A stretch of 64,000 nucleotides of DNA, from positions 682,001-746,000 of the forward strand of contig FNAW01000002.1 in the NCBI GenBank assembly GCA_900102115.1, written 5' to 3'. Shown here piece by piece: positions 17,101-25,605 of the stretch (position 1 is the stretch's first letter; the number at the start of each line of letters is the position of its first letter). The position numbers and the translations under genes were made by a program. The notes below the pieces were generated by a model, which saw nothing but the letters and a program-made list of their open reading frames with translations, had not been told where the DNA came from and searched no databases. Source of the DNA: Blastococcus fimeti. GTDB taxonomy: Bacteria > Actinomycetota > Actinomycetes > Mycobacteriales > Geodermatophilaceae.

Positions 17101-20022
17101 ACCGCGGCGGCCTCCTCCAGCTGGTTCGGGCGGAAGAAGCGCCTGATCGCCGTCCGCGAACAGCTGGCTCCCGCACTCCGTCCGGACGCGGAGGTGAAGC
17201 CCAAGGCAGTGCCGCAGCTGACCGCTGCGCTCCTCCAGGTGCAAACCGCCGTCCGCGGTATCGCCGACCGGGCAGCCGGCGTGCCAGGACTGGCCGTTCC
17301 TGCTCGGTGGAACCCGCTCACCGACGCGGGCCGATCCGTGCTCGATCGCCAGGTGGAGTGGCTGCGGCTCGCAGGTGACGTCGTCGACGCGACCGACGGG
17401 TTCCCCGGGGCACTCCGCGCACTTCTCGCCGGCGGACCGGTCGCCGATCCCTCCGCAGCCGACCTCGTGAGCAGGGCTCGGGACGCGGTCACCGAGCTGC
17501 TCACCGCCTGTCGGACCCCGGAGACCCGGATCAGTGAGTGGACCGGTGCCCAGGGCCTGCTCGCGCGCTGGTCGGAGACGAGGGCGGAGCGTGCCGCCGA
17601 GCTGCCCGGGCTGCCGTCGTTGCGCCACTGGTCGGAGTTGCTGGCCGGGCTGGAGAGGCTGCGGGCTGCCGGCCTGGACGCCGCCCGCCAGACGATCCTC
17701 GGCGGCGGTCTCGAGTCCGACGAGGCAGTGCGGGCATTCGACCGGGGGGTGGCTCAGGCCTCCGTCGAGGAACGCCGCACCGCCACAGGGCTCGACGGCT
17801 TCGACGCCGAGCGCCACGGGCGCGCCATCCGCCGCTTCGCTGGGGCCTCGCGGGCCGTTCGGGACCACCTGCGGGCCTCCGTGCCCGCCGAGGTGCTCGG
17901 CAGCCGCCCGTTCGACCCGGCGACCGCGATCGGCCAGGTGGGGGCGCTGCAGCGCGAGCTGGCGAAGCAGCGACGCGGTCTCGGCGTGCGGGCCCTGCTG
18001 TCGACGTACGGCGACCTGATCACGGCCGTCATGCCGTGCGTGCTGGTCAGCCCCGATTCCGTGGCGCGCTTCTTCCCCGCCGTCGAGGGGCTGTTCGACC
18101 TCGTCGTCTTCGACGAGGCCTCGCAGATCCGGGTCGCCGACTCCATCGGGGCATTGGGGCGGGCCAGAGCGGCCGTCGTGGTCGGTGACAGCAAGCAGAT
18201 GCCGCCGACGACCTTCGCGGAGCCGTCGTCCGGTGGCGACGACGAGGAGGAGAGCTCGCCCCTCGCGGCGGTGGAGGACGAGGAGTCGATCCTCTCCGAG
18301 TGCGTGCAGGCCCGGGTGCCCCGACAGTGGCTCTCCTGGCACTACCGGAGCCAGGACGAGTCGCTGATCGCCTTCAGCAATCGACAGTACTACGAGAACC
18401 GCCTCTCCTCCTTCCCTGCGCCGGTGCACGGCCGGGCGACCGCCGGTCACGACGGCCGCGGCGTCTCCCTGGTACGGGTGGACGGCCAGTTCCACCGATC
18501 CGGCCGCGGCAAGCTGCTGCGCACCAACCCTGTCGAGGCCGAGGCGGTCGTCGCCGAGATCCGCCGTCGCTTCGCAGCGTCACCGGACGCCCTGCCCTCG
18601 CTCGGTGTGGTGACCTTCAACCAGCAGCAGCGGGCCTTCATCGAGGCACTGCTGCGGGACACCGGCGACGAGCGGCTCCTCGAGGCGCTGGACCGCACGG
18701 ACGGCGAGGGCCTGTTCGTCAAGAACCTGGAGAACGTGCAGGGCGACGAGCGGGATGCGGTGCTCTTCTCCACCGGCTTCAGCGTGAACGAGCGCGGGGT
18801 GCTGCCGCTGAACTTCGGGCCGCTCAACCGCGCCGGTGGCGAGCGGCGGCTCAACGTGGCTGTGACCCGCGCGCGACGCCAGGTCGTCGTCTTCACGTCG
18901 TTCGACCCGGCGCAACTGCGGGCCGAGGAGACCTCGTCCGTCGGTATCAAGCACCTCCGGGCGTACCTCGATCTCGCGGCCATGGGCACAGGGGCGTTGC
19001 CCAGGGACGGCCAGGTCGTGTCCGTGCCCGATCGGCACCGGGAGGAGATCGCCGCCGCGCTGCGCAGCCGCGGTCTCGTCGTCCGGACCGACGTCGGGCT
19101 CTCCGACTTCAAGATCGACCTCTCCGTCGCCCGGCCGGAGGCACCGGACGCGCCGGTCATGGCCGTGCTGCTGGACGGCCCGGCATGGGCTGGGCGCGGG
19201 ACCGTCGGTGACCGCGACGGCCTGCCGCTCGACGTGCTCGGGGGGATGCTGCGCTGGCCGGCGGTGGAGCGGGTCTGGTTGCCGTCCTGGCTCGCCGACC
19301 CGGAAGCCGTGATGGATCGCCTTGTGGCCGCGCTGGATGCTCCGGCCCCTGTCGTCACTCCCCCGTCCGCGCCCGCGCCCGCGCCTCCGCCGGCCCCGGC
19401 GCCCATGCCGGTCGCGACGACGCCGTTGGTGGTCGCGTCCGCTGCGCCCGATGCCCGGACGACGATGGAGGGAGAGGGCCCGTTCGTGCCATGGCAGCCG
19501 GGCGTCGTCGGGGACCGCGCTGTCCTCGACCAGCTGTCGAGGCCCAGCGCCGCCGAAGCCGTGCGAACGGTGCTCATGTCCGGGATCTCGGCCGAGGGAC
19601 CGATCCACGTGGACCGGCTGGCCCGTCTTACGGCGGCCGCTTTCGGCCTGGGCCGGGTCGCCCAGGGTCGTAAGGACGCCATCGCCGTATTGATCCCTGA
19701 CTCGCTCAGGAAGGGCGAGTTCGTCTGGCCCCGGCCGGGTGAGGCGGCCGAGTGGGCCGGGTTCCGGCGGCAGCCGGGCGGCAGCGACCGGCCGCTGGAG
19801 CACGTGGCGCCGGAGGAGATCGGCAACGCCATGGTTGCGCTCTGTCGCGCTGCTGCCGGTATGACGCAGGACGAACTCTTCGCCCAGGCGCTGGACGTCT
19901 TCGGCTACCGCCGTCGGACGCCGGCCCAGGTGGCGATCCTCGAAGCCGCTCTGGACCGGGCGACCGGGAACGGACGCCTCGCACTGGAACCGTCCGGGCT
20001 GCTGGTGGCGCGAGTGGCGTGA
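14155..20022 (+). CDS. Giant DUF4011/SF1 helicase with transglutaminase-like and nuclease-like parts and DUF3320
   Basis: 1955 residues. In order: an N-terminal beta-rich part; a transglutaminase-like segment with C238 (IGTCLDTVVVLAAALEQAG) and H264 (LVDGHAFLGYW); a DUF4011 helix-rich section starting VQQWKNALLDLSLRNRLINY at about residue 395; an SF1 helicase (COG1112) with Walker A GPPGTGKSQT (K706), Walker B VVFDEASQ (D1320/E1321) and RRLNVAVTRARRQVVVFTS; a Vsr/MTES_1575-like nuclease segment (EEIAAALRSRG, FKIDLSVA); a Pro/Ala linker near 1740-1775; and a C-terminal DUF3320 (IHVDRLARL). Such proteins are thought to be DNA/RNA helicase-nucleases and occur near defence genes, but no function is established. 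It stands alone here. Confidence 0.9.
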   Translation: MGDSTGTDGMPTSTPTPPGSATTVDLTATKVLSYPLAHNRVPVVSRVTVTNSGTRIEAATLRLSVHDAEGAIGAPVDLLVDLEDGGTTVLTDVPLRLDPAAMLQVEEQRPGRVEVEVVTGDAVVARGSVPVQVLAAGQWLATPLSLALEMLAAHVMPNHPSITALVAEASDLLQESTGSSSVQGYQSGAGRVDQIVAALTEAMRRRTIRYSEPPASWADMGQKVRTPAEVLDGRIGTCLDTVVVLAAALEQAGIRPLLWLVDGHAFLGYWREEIPVESAAMTDAAPLVNLVDLGLIGLIETTMLTGGEEVIAADLHRRPYTRWLTGDLDQVLGVVDIHRARQDSILPLPARTRDADGTVHVVEYRPAVHSVPPNAVAAAERPVPNGGRAEVPARVQQWKNALLDLSLRNRLINYTERSGIALTVPDDGLARLEDMVVGGTAISLLPSDQIAQVQRARGLGSARDLPQELLAETLYQRRALHADVGEVAYLVRFRSLAYKAKTIVEETGANNLYLALGSLAWELDGRSLRSPLVLVPVLLTTTSRGGAYRISLDEAGTSTPNYCLLEKLRQLHGLSVPGLEEPTEDGAGIDLDAALQAMRVALAERGLPYRVEATADLAILQFAKFRLWKDLDEHWADFSRNSLVDHLVNAPTQPFADPVQAGGDGTDLDELAARCPVPGDASQLRAVAEATAGRTFVLEGPPGTGKSQTITNLLTRAVADGKRVLFVAEKRAALDVVSRRLAAVGMSPFALDLHDKGSKPAVVRTQIRQALDHAVQVDEQGLATEQENLRSARRTLARYAQRLHEPNGAGLSLYSARTGELTAGTEVPALPVPAAFVATTTPEDTAAIRQLLAGLPDLTDQARPRPAHPWAFVDTADVDVASAQRAALRVSEALDALPGDGRLAVTLRAVRTPSDLDALARLLGGPAVGLDVLDETRSSRWTDATRSVAGEVAAFVAAAHPGLDVATPAALDLPLADIHAAATAAASSSWFGRKKRLIAVREQLAPALRPDAEVKPKAVPQLTAALLQVQTAVRGIADRAAGVPGLAVPARWNPLTDAGRSVLDRQVEWLRLAGDVVDATDGFPGALRALLAGGPVADPSAADLVSRARDAVTELLTACRTPETRISEWTGAQGLLARWSETRAERAAELPGLPSLRHWSELLAGLERLRAAGLDAARQTILGGGLESDEAVRAFDRGVAQASVEERRTATGLDGFDAERHGRAIRRFAGASRAVRDHLRASVPAEVLGSRPFDPATAIGQVGALQRELAKQRRGLGVRALLSTYGDLITAVMPCVLVSPDSVARFFPAVEGLFDLVVFDEASQIRVADSIGALGRARAAVVVGDSKQMPPTTFAEPSSGGDDEEESSPLAAVEDEESILSECVQARVPRQWLSWHYRSQDESLIAFSNRQYYENRLSSFPAPVHGRATAGHDGRGVSLVRVDGQFHRSGRGKLLRTNPVEAEAVVAEIRRRFAASPDALPSLGVVTFNQQQRAFIEALLRDTGDERLLEALDRTDGEGLFVKNLENVQGDERDAVLFSTGFSVNERGVLPLNFGPLNRAGGERRLNVAVTRARRQVVVFTSFDPAQLRAEETSSVGIKHLRAYLDLAAMGTGALPRDGQVVSVPDRHREEIAAALRSRGLVVRTDVGLSDFKIDLSVARPEAPDAPVMAVLLDGPAWAGRGTVGDRDGLPLDVLGGMLRWPAVERVWLPSWLADPEAVMDRLVAALDAPAPVVTPPSAPAPAPPPAPAPMPVATTPLVVASAAPDARTTMEGEGPFVPWQPGVVGDRAVLDQLSRPSAAEAVRTVLMSGISAEGPIHVDRLARLTAAAFGLGRVAQGRKDAIAVLIPDSLRKGEFVWPRPGEAAEWAGFRRQPGGSDRPLEHVAPEEIGNAMVALCRAAAGMTQDELFAQALDVFGYRRRTPAQVAILEAALDRATGNGRLALEPSGLLVARVA

Positions 20023-20039
20023 GACCCGGCGCGGGGCCC

Positions 20040-20045
20040 TAGGGT
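20040..20045 (+). promoter_or_regulatory. -10-like hexamer TAGGGT upstream of alcohol dehydrogenase
   Basis: TAGGGT is a good actinobacterial -10 hexamer, placed 30 bases before the ATG at 20076, which has its own GAGGAG ribosome binding site. This gives a short leader of about 20-25 bases. Confidence 0.35.
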
Positions 20046-20075
20046 CGGGTCATCGTCGTCCCTCGAGGAGCTGGC

Positions 20076-21110
20076 ATGCGCGCAGTGCAGTACCGGACCG
20101 TCGGCAGCGAGCCCGAGGTCGTCGAGATCCCGACCCCGGAGCCGGGCCCGGGCCAGGTTCGGCTCAAGGTCACCGCGGCCGGACTGTGCCACTCCGACGC
20201 CTTCGTCATGAGCCTCCCCGAGGGCGCCTACGAGCTGCCGCTGACGCTCGGGCACGAGGGCGCCGGTGTCGTCGACGCGCTGGGCTCAGGCGTGACCGGC
20301 GTCGAGCTGGGCGAGTCGGTCGCGGTCTACGGCGCCTGGGGCTGCGGGGTCTGCCACGCGTGCGCCCGGGGCGCGGAGAACTACTGCCCGCGGGCCGCCG
20401 AGCTGGGCATCAAGCCGCCGGGGCTGGGTGCGCCCGGTGCGCTGGCCGAGTACCTGATCGTCGACGACGTCCGGCACCTGGTGCCGCTCGGCGAGCTCGA
20501 CCCGGTGGCCGCGGTCTCGCTCACCGACGCCGGGCTGACGCCGTACCACGCGATCGTCTCCAGCCTGGGTGCGCTCCCGGCCGGGAGCACGGCCGTGGTG
20601 ATCGGCGCCGGCGGGCTCGGGCACGTCGGCATCCAGATCCTGCGGGCGATCACCGGTGCCACCCTGATCGCGCTGGACGTCAGCGACGAGAAGCTGATGC
20701 TGGCCCGTGAGGTCGGCGCGCACCGGGCGCTGCACTCCGACGACTCGGCCGTCGCAGCCATCCGGCAGCTGACCGACGGAGTCGGCGCGCAGGCGGTCTT
20801 CGACTTCGTCGGTGCCGCGCCGACGCTGGAGATCGCCCGGCAGTCGGTCGCCATGGACGGCGTCATCCAGATCGTCGGCATCGGCGGCTCGGTGCTGCCC
20901 ACCGGCTTCTTCTCGACGCCGATGGGCGCGACCGTGCGCGCGCCCTACTGGGGCACCCGGTCGGAGCTGATCGAGGTGCTCGACCTCGCCCGCACCGGCG
21001 CGATCCACGTCGAGACCGAGCGCTTCACCCTCGACCAGGCACCCGAGGCCTACCGCCGGATGCACGAGGGCACGCTGCGCGGCCGCGCCGTCGTCGTTCC
21101 CTGGGACTGA
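20076..21110 (+). CDS. Zinc-dependent medium-chain alcohol dehydrogenase
   Basis: 344 residues. The catalytic zinc ligands fit C38 in AGLCHSDAF and the GHEGAGVV motif (His-Glu); the structural zinc site is CGVCHACARGAENYC with four cysteines; the cofactor motif is VIGAGGLGHVG followed by an acidic residue in ALDVSD, which suggests NAD preference. The overall pattern is that of the AdhP/Adh-like medium-chain alcohol dehydrogenases. It would oxidise primary or secondary alcohols to aldehydes or ketones. The ATG at 20076 has GAGGAG at 6 bases. It is transcribed alone; the next gene is convergent. Confidence 0.93.
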   Translation: MRAVQYRTVGSEPEVVEIPTPEPGPGQVRLKVTAAGLCHSDAFVMSLPEGAYELPLTLGHEGAGVVDALGSGVTGVELGESVAVYGAWGCGVCHACARGAENYCPRAAELGIKPPGLGAPGALAEYLIVDDVRHLVPLGELDPVAAVSLTDAGLTPYHAIVSSLGALPAGSTAVVIGAGGLGHVGIQILRAITGATLIALDVSDEKLMLAREVGAHRALHSDDSAVAAIRQLTDGVGAQAVFDFVGAAPTLEIARQSVAMDGVIQIVGIGGSVLPTGFFSTPMGATVRAPYWGTRSELIEVLDLARTGAIHVETERFTLDQAPEAYRRMHEGTLRGRAVVVPWD

Positions 21111-21116
21111 TCCCCC

Positions 21117-21284
21117 TCAGCGCTCCTGCTCGTCCTCGTCCCAGCTCGTCGGGCGCGGCGCGGGTCGATCGGTCGCCGGCTCCATCCGCTGGGTGACCTC
21201 GAGCTCGCCCGTGTCCGGACGAGCGTGCCGCCCGCTCCGGGGCAGGGCGAACTCGGCCGTCTCGTCGTTCAGGTGCTTGGCCAT
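21117..21284 (-). CDS. Small conserved acidic/basic protein (55 aa)
   Basis: 55 residues starting MAKHLNDETAEFALP, ending in an acidic run (TSWDEDEQER). It is hydrophilic with no membrane segment or cysteine. The ATG at 21284 follows GGAAGGA, and no other gene is possible in this gap. The function is unknown. Very similar lengths and composition recur in actinobacterial hypothetical genes, so it may be lineage-conserved (inference). Confidence 0.6.
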   Translation of the reverse strand: MAKHLNDETAEFALPRSGRHARPDTGELEVTQRMEPATDRPAPRPTSWDEDEQER

Positions 21285-21419
21285 GGCGCTGTCCTTCCCT
21301 GGGTTCCGGTCCAGGGTAGGGACGATCGGGGTCCCGCGCGGAGCCTGCGGAGAAGGCCCAGGTGGGAGCAGTGCGTGCGGCCAGGGGATGCTGGCCCGAG
21401 ACCGATTCGAGGAGTGCCC

Positions 21420-22817
21420 GTGCCGTCCATGCACCGCAGCCACCGCGTCGCCGGCGCGCTCGTCGGCTCGGCCGTCGGCGACGCGCTCGGCGCGCCGTTC
21501 GAGTTCGGCCCGCCCGGCCAGTTCACCGCCCGCTTCCCGACGCCGGCGCGCGGGGCGAGGACCGAGATGTGCGGCGGCGGCTCGCTGGGCTGGGAGCCGG
21601 GCGAGTTCACCGACGACACCCAGATGGCGCTCCTCGTGGCGACCTCGCTGGTCGAGAACGGCGGGCTCGACGAGGCTGACGTGTTCGCCCGGTTCGCGCA
21701 GTGGGCGGCGGCGAACCCGCCGGACATCGGCAACCAGACCCGCGCCGTACTCTCCTCCGGCCGGCCGTGGGACGTCGCCGCGGCCGAGCACTTCGCGCGG
21801 TCCGGGCACGCCGCCGGCAACGGCGGGCTGATGCGGACGACGCCGGCCGCGATCTGGTTCTCCCGCTCCGGCACCGGGGCCACGATGGACGGCGCCCGGC
21901 GGCTCTCCGCACTCACCCACGGCGACCCGTCGGCCGGCGAGGGCGCGGCGATCTTCCACGAGCTCATGCGGGTGGCACTCGACGGCGGCGACCCGCTGGC
22001 AGCCATCGAGGCGACCCTGGCCCTGGTGCCCGAGGAGCACCGCGACAGGTGGGCGACGGTGCTCGACCCGTCGTGGACGCCGGCCGACGCGACCGAGTCC
22101 AACGGCGCGGTATGGCCGACGCTGGGCCAGGCGGTCTGGGCCCTGCGGAACGGCCGCGACGTCGCTGAGGTGCTGCGGCTGGTGATCGACCTCGGCGGGG
22201 ACACCGACACGGTGGCGTGCGTCGCCGGTGGGCTGGCCGGTGCGGTGTTCGGCATGGGCGGCATCCCGAGCCGGTGGGCGTCGGTGGTGCACGGCCGGGT
22301 GCCCGGCTTCACCGACAAGCTGTGGCGGCTCGCGGACCTCCAGCAGCTGGCGGCCGCGCTGGACGGCGCGGCGCAGCAGAGCTACGACCCCGGCGTCATC
22401 CCGCGGATCGGACCGGCCGAGGTGCTCCCGGGCATCTGGGCGGCCAACCTCGACGGCGCCCGGTACAGCGAGCAGGACTTCGCCGTCATCTCGCTGTGCC
22501 GGCTGGGTGAGCCGTTCGAGCACGAGCTGCAGCGGATGGCCTACGTCGCCGACAACGAGCACAACAGCGACCTCGACGTCGTCCTCGCCGACGTCCTGGA
22601 CGACATGGCGGCGCTGCGCGCCGAGGGGCACCGGCTGCTGGTGCACTGCCACGGCGGGGCGTCGCGCACCGGCCTGGTGCTGCGCGCCTGGCTGATGCGC
22701 ACCGAGGGCATGACGGTGGACGAGGCGACGGCCCACGTGGCGGCGCGCTGGCCGCACCTGGGCTTGTGGAACGCCAGCTTCACCGCGGCGCTCGATCGGC
22801 TGTCCGCGCAGTCCTAG
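21420..22817 (+). CDS. ADP-ribosylglycohydrolase fused to a dual-specificity phosphatase-like domain
   Basis: 465 residues from the GTG at 21420 (GAGGAG at 5 bases). Residues about 1-310 form an ADP-ribosylglycohydrolase (DraG/ARH) domain: GSAVGDALGAPFEFG, FTDDTQMAL with the two Mg-binding Asps, and GGDTDTVACVAGGLAG with the late Asps. Residues about 330-465 look like a cysteine phosphatase domain with the P-loop VHCHGGASRTG (C410, R416; HCx5R). The protein could remove ADP-ribose from proteins or nucleic acids and also dephosphorylate a target or the released product. Fusion of these two activities is unusual; catalytic residues of both appear intact. Confidence 0.85.
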   Translation: MPSMHRSHRVAGALVGSAVGDALGAPFEFGPPGQFTARFPTPARGARTEMCGGGSLGWEPGEFTDDTQMALLVATSLVENGGLDEADVFARFAQWAAANPPDIGNQTRAVLSSGRPWDVAAAEHFARSGHAAGNGGLMRTTPAAIWFSRSGTGATMDGARRLSALTHGDPSAGEGAAIFHELMRVALDGGDPLAAIEATLALVPEEHRDRWATVLDPSWTPADATESNGAVWPTLGQAVWALRNGRDVAEVLRLVIDLGGDTDTVACVAGGLAGAVFGMGGIPSRWASVVHGRVPGFTDKLWRLADLQQLAAALDGAAQQSYDPGVIPRIGPAEVLPGIWAANLDGARYSEQDFAVISLCRLGEPFEHELQRMAYVADNEHNSDLDVVLADVLDDMAALRAEGHRLLVHCHGGASRTGLVLRAWLMRTEGMTVDEATAHVAARWPHLGLWNASFTAALDRLSAQS

Positions 22818-22869
22818 GCAGCACGCCCGGACGCCGCCGGAGAGCATTCCCGCGAACCCACCTCGGGCG

Positions 22870-22875
22870 TACCGT
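22870..22875 (+). promoter_or_regulatory. -10 hexamer TACCGT for leaderless cyclase gene
   Basis: TACCGT is exactly 6 bases before the ATG at 22882, with no ribosome binding site between, so the transcript probably begins at the A of ATG. Confidence 0.45.
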
Positions 22876-22881
22876 GCCGCC

Positions 22882-25599
22882 ATGGCGCCCGCGGACCCCG
22901 CGGCGGACGGCGCCGCGCCGCGCCCCCGGTCGGGCCGGCCGCGCCGGTCCTCCGCTCGCGACGGACGGCTGCCTGCCGGCCTCGTCACGTTCGTGATGGC
23001 CGACATCGAGGGCTCCACCCGGCTGTTCCACGAACTCGGCGACGACTACCCGGCCCTGCTGGAGCAGTACCGAACGCTCCTGAGCCGAGCCTGCCGGGAG
23101 CACCACGGGGTCGCCGTCGAGACCGACGGCGACGCGGTGCTGGCCGCCTTCGCGGACGCGGGGAACGCGCTTGCCGCCTGTCTGGACGCCCAGCGCGCGC
23201 TGTCCGGCCCCGGGTGGCCCGGGGTGGTGCGGGTGGTGGCACGGATGGGCGTGCACACGGGAGAGGCGGCACCCGTGGGCCCGGGATACGTGGCCCTCGC
23301 CGTGCACCAGGTGGCCCGCATCTGCGCCGGCGCGCACGGAGGCCAGGTGCTGGTGTCCGAGGCCGCCGTCGACGCCGCCGGTGGCCGCGTGCCGTCGAAC
23401 GCGGAGCTCGCCGTCCTGGGCTCGTTCCGGCTGCGCGGCTTCCCCGCCCCGGTCCAGCTGGCCCAGCTGCGGCATCCGGACCTGCGGGCCGAGTTCCCGC
23501 CGCTGCGGGGGCTCGGCAACGTGACCGCCGTGCTGCCCACCCCGCTGACCTCCTTCGTCGGCCGGGTGCGCGAGCTCGACGTGCTGGGCGCACGGATCGC
23601 CGCCCAGCGGCTGGTGACCGTCGTCGGCCCGGGCGGCAGCGGCAAGACCCGGCTGGCGCTGGAGGCCGCGCGGCGGCACGAGGCACGCGGCACGCCCGCC
23701 GTCCTCGTGGAGCTGGCCGGCACGAGCGCCCCGGCGCTGCTGCCGGCCCAGGTGGCCACGGCGCTGGGCATCCGGCTGTCGGTCGGCGACCCCGTGACCG
23801 CACTGGTCGACGCCCTCCGTGACCGGCAGCTGCTGCTCCTGCTGGACAACTGCGAGCACCTGCTCGACGCCGCCGCCCTGCTGACGGCGACGCTGCTCGC
23901 GCGCTGCCCCGATCTGCGGGTGCTCGCCACCTCCCGCCAACCGCTCGGCGTGCCCGGTGAGTCGGTGCTGCCGTGCGAGCCGCTGGACGTGGAGGGGGAC
24001 GACAGCGACGCGGTCCGGCTGTTCCTGGACCGAGCGAGCCTCGCGGTGCCCGCGCTGGCCGAGCCGTCGCCGGAGGAGCTCGCGCTCGTGCGGCGGCTCT
24101 GCGCCGAGCTCGACGGCCTGCCGCTCGCCCTGGAGCTCGCCGCGGCCACCCTGGCCACGCTGCCGCTGGCCGAGCTGGCCGCCCGTCTCGGGGACCGCTT
24201 CGCCGTCCTCGGGACGGGCGTGCGTGGCGTGCCGGAACGGCAGCGGACCCTGGCCGCCACCATCCGGTGGAGCGTCGACCGGCTGCCGGAGAACGAGCTG
24301 GCGCTGTTCACCGCGGTGTCGGTCTTCTCCGGCGGCTTCGCCCCCGATGCCGTGGACGCCGTCGCCGGGCCCGAGATGAGCGACGGCGCCGGCACGCTGG
24401 TGCCGCTGCGCGCGCTGGCCGACAAGTCGCTGCTCCAGGTCGACCACCGCGCCGGGCGGTACCGGATGCTCGAGACGCTCCGTCAGTACGCGGACACGCT
24501 GCTCGACGACGACACCCGCCGTCGGCTGCGCGACCGGCAGGTGTCCTTCCTCGTCGGCCTCGCCGAGCGGATCGAGCCGACGCTGCGCGGCCGCGAGGGC
24601 GCCGCCGGCTGGCGGCGGCTCGACGCCGAGCGGCTGAACGTGCGGGCCGCCTTCGCGCACGCCCTGGCGACCGGCCAGGGCGAGGCGGCGCTGCGGATCG
24701 CCGCGGGTGTCAGCTGGTGGTGGTACCGGCGCGGGCAGGTCAGCGAGGGGCGACGCTGGCTGGCCGACGCGCTCGCCGCCGCGCCGGGAGCGCCGCCCGC
24801 CGTGCGGGTGCGGGCGCTGCTCGGCGACGCGTTGCTCGCCTACCTCGCCGGGGACGTGGTCTCGATCCGCGAGCGGGTGGAGGAGGTCGTGACCCTCGCG
24901 CCCGAGGAGGCCGGCGACACCGTCGCGCTGGCGCTGGTGCTGCGGGCCTTCGTCCGCGCGCTGCTCGGGGAGGACGACGCCGTCGCGGAGTTCGAGGTCG
25001 AGGCCGCGCGTGCGGTGGCGGCCGCCGAGCGCAGTGGAGTGGGGTGGGTCCGCTCTGAGATCGCCATGACCCGGGGCCAGTTCGCCCGCATGGCCGGTGA
25101 CGCCGACGCCGCTCTCCGCCACCTCGACGAGGCCGAGGCGATCGCCGTCGAGTTCGGTCACACCTGGGCCGTCGGATCGGCGCTGTTCGTGCGCGCGAAG
25201 GTGCTGCTCGCCCTCGGCCGCGCTCCCGAGGCGGTGCGGGCGGCGGCCATGGCAGTGAGCGCGGCACTGGCCGACGACGACGCCACCGGCGTGCTGGCCG
25301 TCCTGCTCACCGGCGCGGGGACGGCCACCGCGGCCGGATCACCACGCTCGGGAGCGCTGATCCTGGGCGCGGTCGAGACCCTGAGCCGCCGGGTCGGCTA
25401 CGACCCGATGCAGATGGACCCGGTGGACGGGCCGGCGTACCTCGCCGCGACCCGCGCTGCGCTGCCGCCGGACGAGTACAGCGCCGCGCACACCGAGGGC
25501 GCCGCGCTGGATCTGCCCGGTGCGTGTGCCGTCCTGATCGATCTGGCCAGCGCCGTGCCTGCTGTGCAGCCGGCGGGCGTCGCCGAGCGCCCGGAGTGA
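22882..25599 (+). CDS. Class III nucleotide cyclase-NB-ARC ATPase-TPR regulator
   Basis: 905 residues. The N-terminal cyclase domain (about 33-200) has the metal Asps D41 (MADIEGS) and D84 (TDGDAVLAAF) and RMGVHTGEAAPVG, but the usual purine-specifying Lys position is E80, so nucleotide preference is uncertain. An NB-ARC/STAND ATPase follows: Walker A VVGPGGSGKTRLALEAA at about 250, Walker B LLLLLDNCEH, then RVLATSRQPLGVPGE and LDGLPLALELAA. TPR-like helices (about 580-840) fill the rest. There is no DNA-binding domain. It probably couples signal-dependent STAND assembly to cyclic nucleotide synthesis. It is transcribed alone and ends 6 bp from a convergent gene. Confidence 0.9.
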   Translation: MAPADPAADGAAPRPRSGRPRRSSARDGRLPAGLVTFVMADIEGSTRLFHELGDDYPALLEQYRTLLSRACREHHGVAVETDGDAVLAAFADAGNALAACLDAQRALSGPGWPGVVRVVARMGVHTGEAAPVGPGYVALAVHQVARICAGAHGGQVLVSEAAVDAAGGRVPSNAELAVLGSFRLRGFPAPVQLAQLRHPDLRAEFPPLRGLGNVTAVLPTPLTSFVGRVRELDVLGARIAAQRLVTVVGPGGSGKTRLALEAARRHEARGTPAVLVELAGTSAPALLPAQVATALGIRLSVGDPVTALVDALRDRQLLLLLDNCEHLLDAAALLTATLLARCPDLRVLATSRQPLGVPGESVLPCEPLDVEGDDSDAVRLFLDRASLAVPALAEPSPEELALVRRLCAELDGLPLALELAAATLATLPLAELAARLGDRFAVLGTGVRGVPERQRTLAATIRWSVDRLPENELALFTAVSVFSGGFAPDAVDAVAGPEMSDGAGTLVPLRALADKSLLQVDHRAGRYRMLETLRQYADTLLDDDTRRRLRDRQVSFLVGLAERIEPTLRGREGAAGWRRLDAERLNVRAAFAHALATGQGEAALRIAAGVSWWWYRRGQVSEGRRWLADALAAAPGAPPAVRVRALLGDALLAYLAGDVVSIRERVEEVVTLAPEEAGDTVALALVLRAFVRALLGEDDAVAEFEVEAARAVAAAERSGVGWVRSEIAMTRGQFARMAGDADAALRHLDEAEAIAVEFGHTWAVGSALFVRAKVLLALGRAPEAVRAAAMAVSAALADDDATGVLAVLLTGAGTATAAGSPRSGALILGAVETLSRRVGYDPMQMDPVDGPAYLAATRAALPPDEYSAAHTEGAALDLPGACAVLIDLASAVPAVQPAGVAERPE

Positions 25600-25605
25600 G
25601 CCGGG

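Noticed and set aside
14101..18495. 1464-codon open frame on the minus strand
   Set aside because: Entirely antisense to the helicase gene, with no domain or plausible protein composition; a by-product of high GC.
22780..25161. 793-codon open frame on the minus strand
   Set aside because: Antisense to the cyclase-STAND gene; no recognisable motif.
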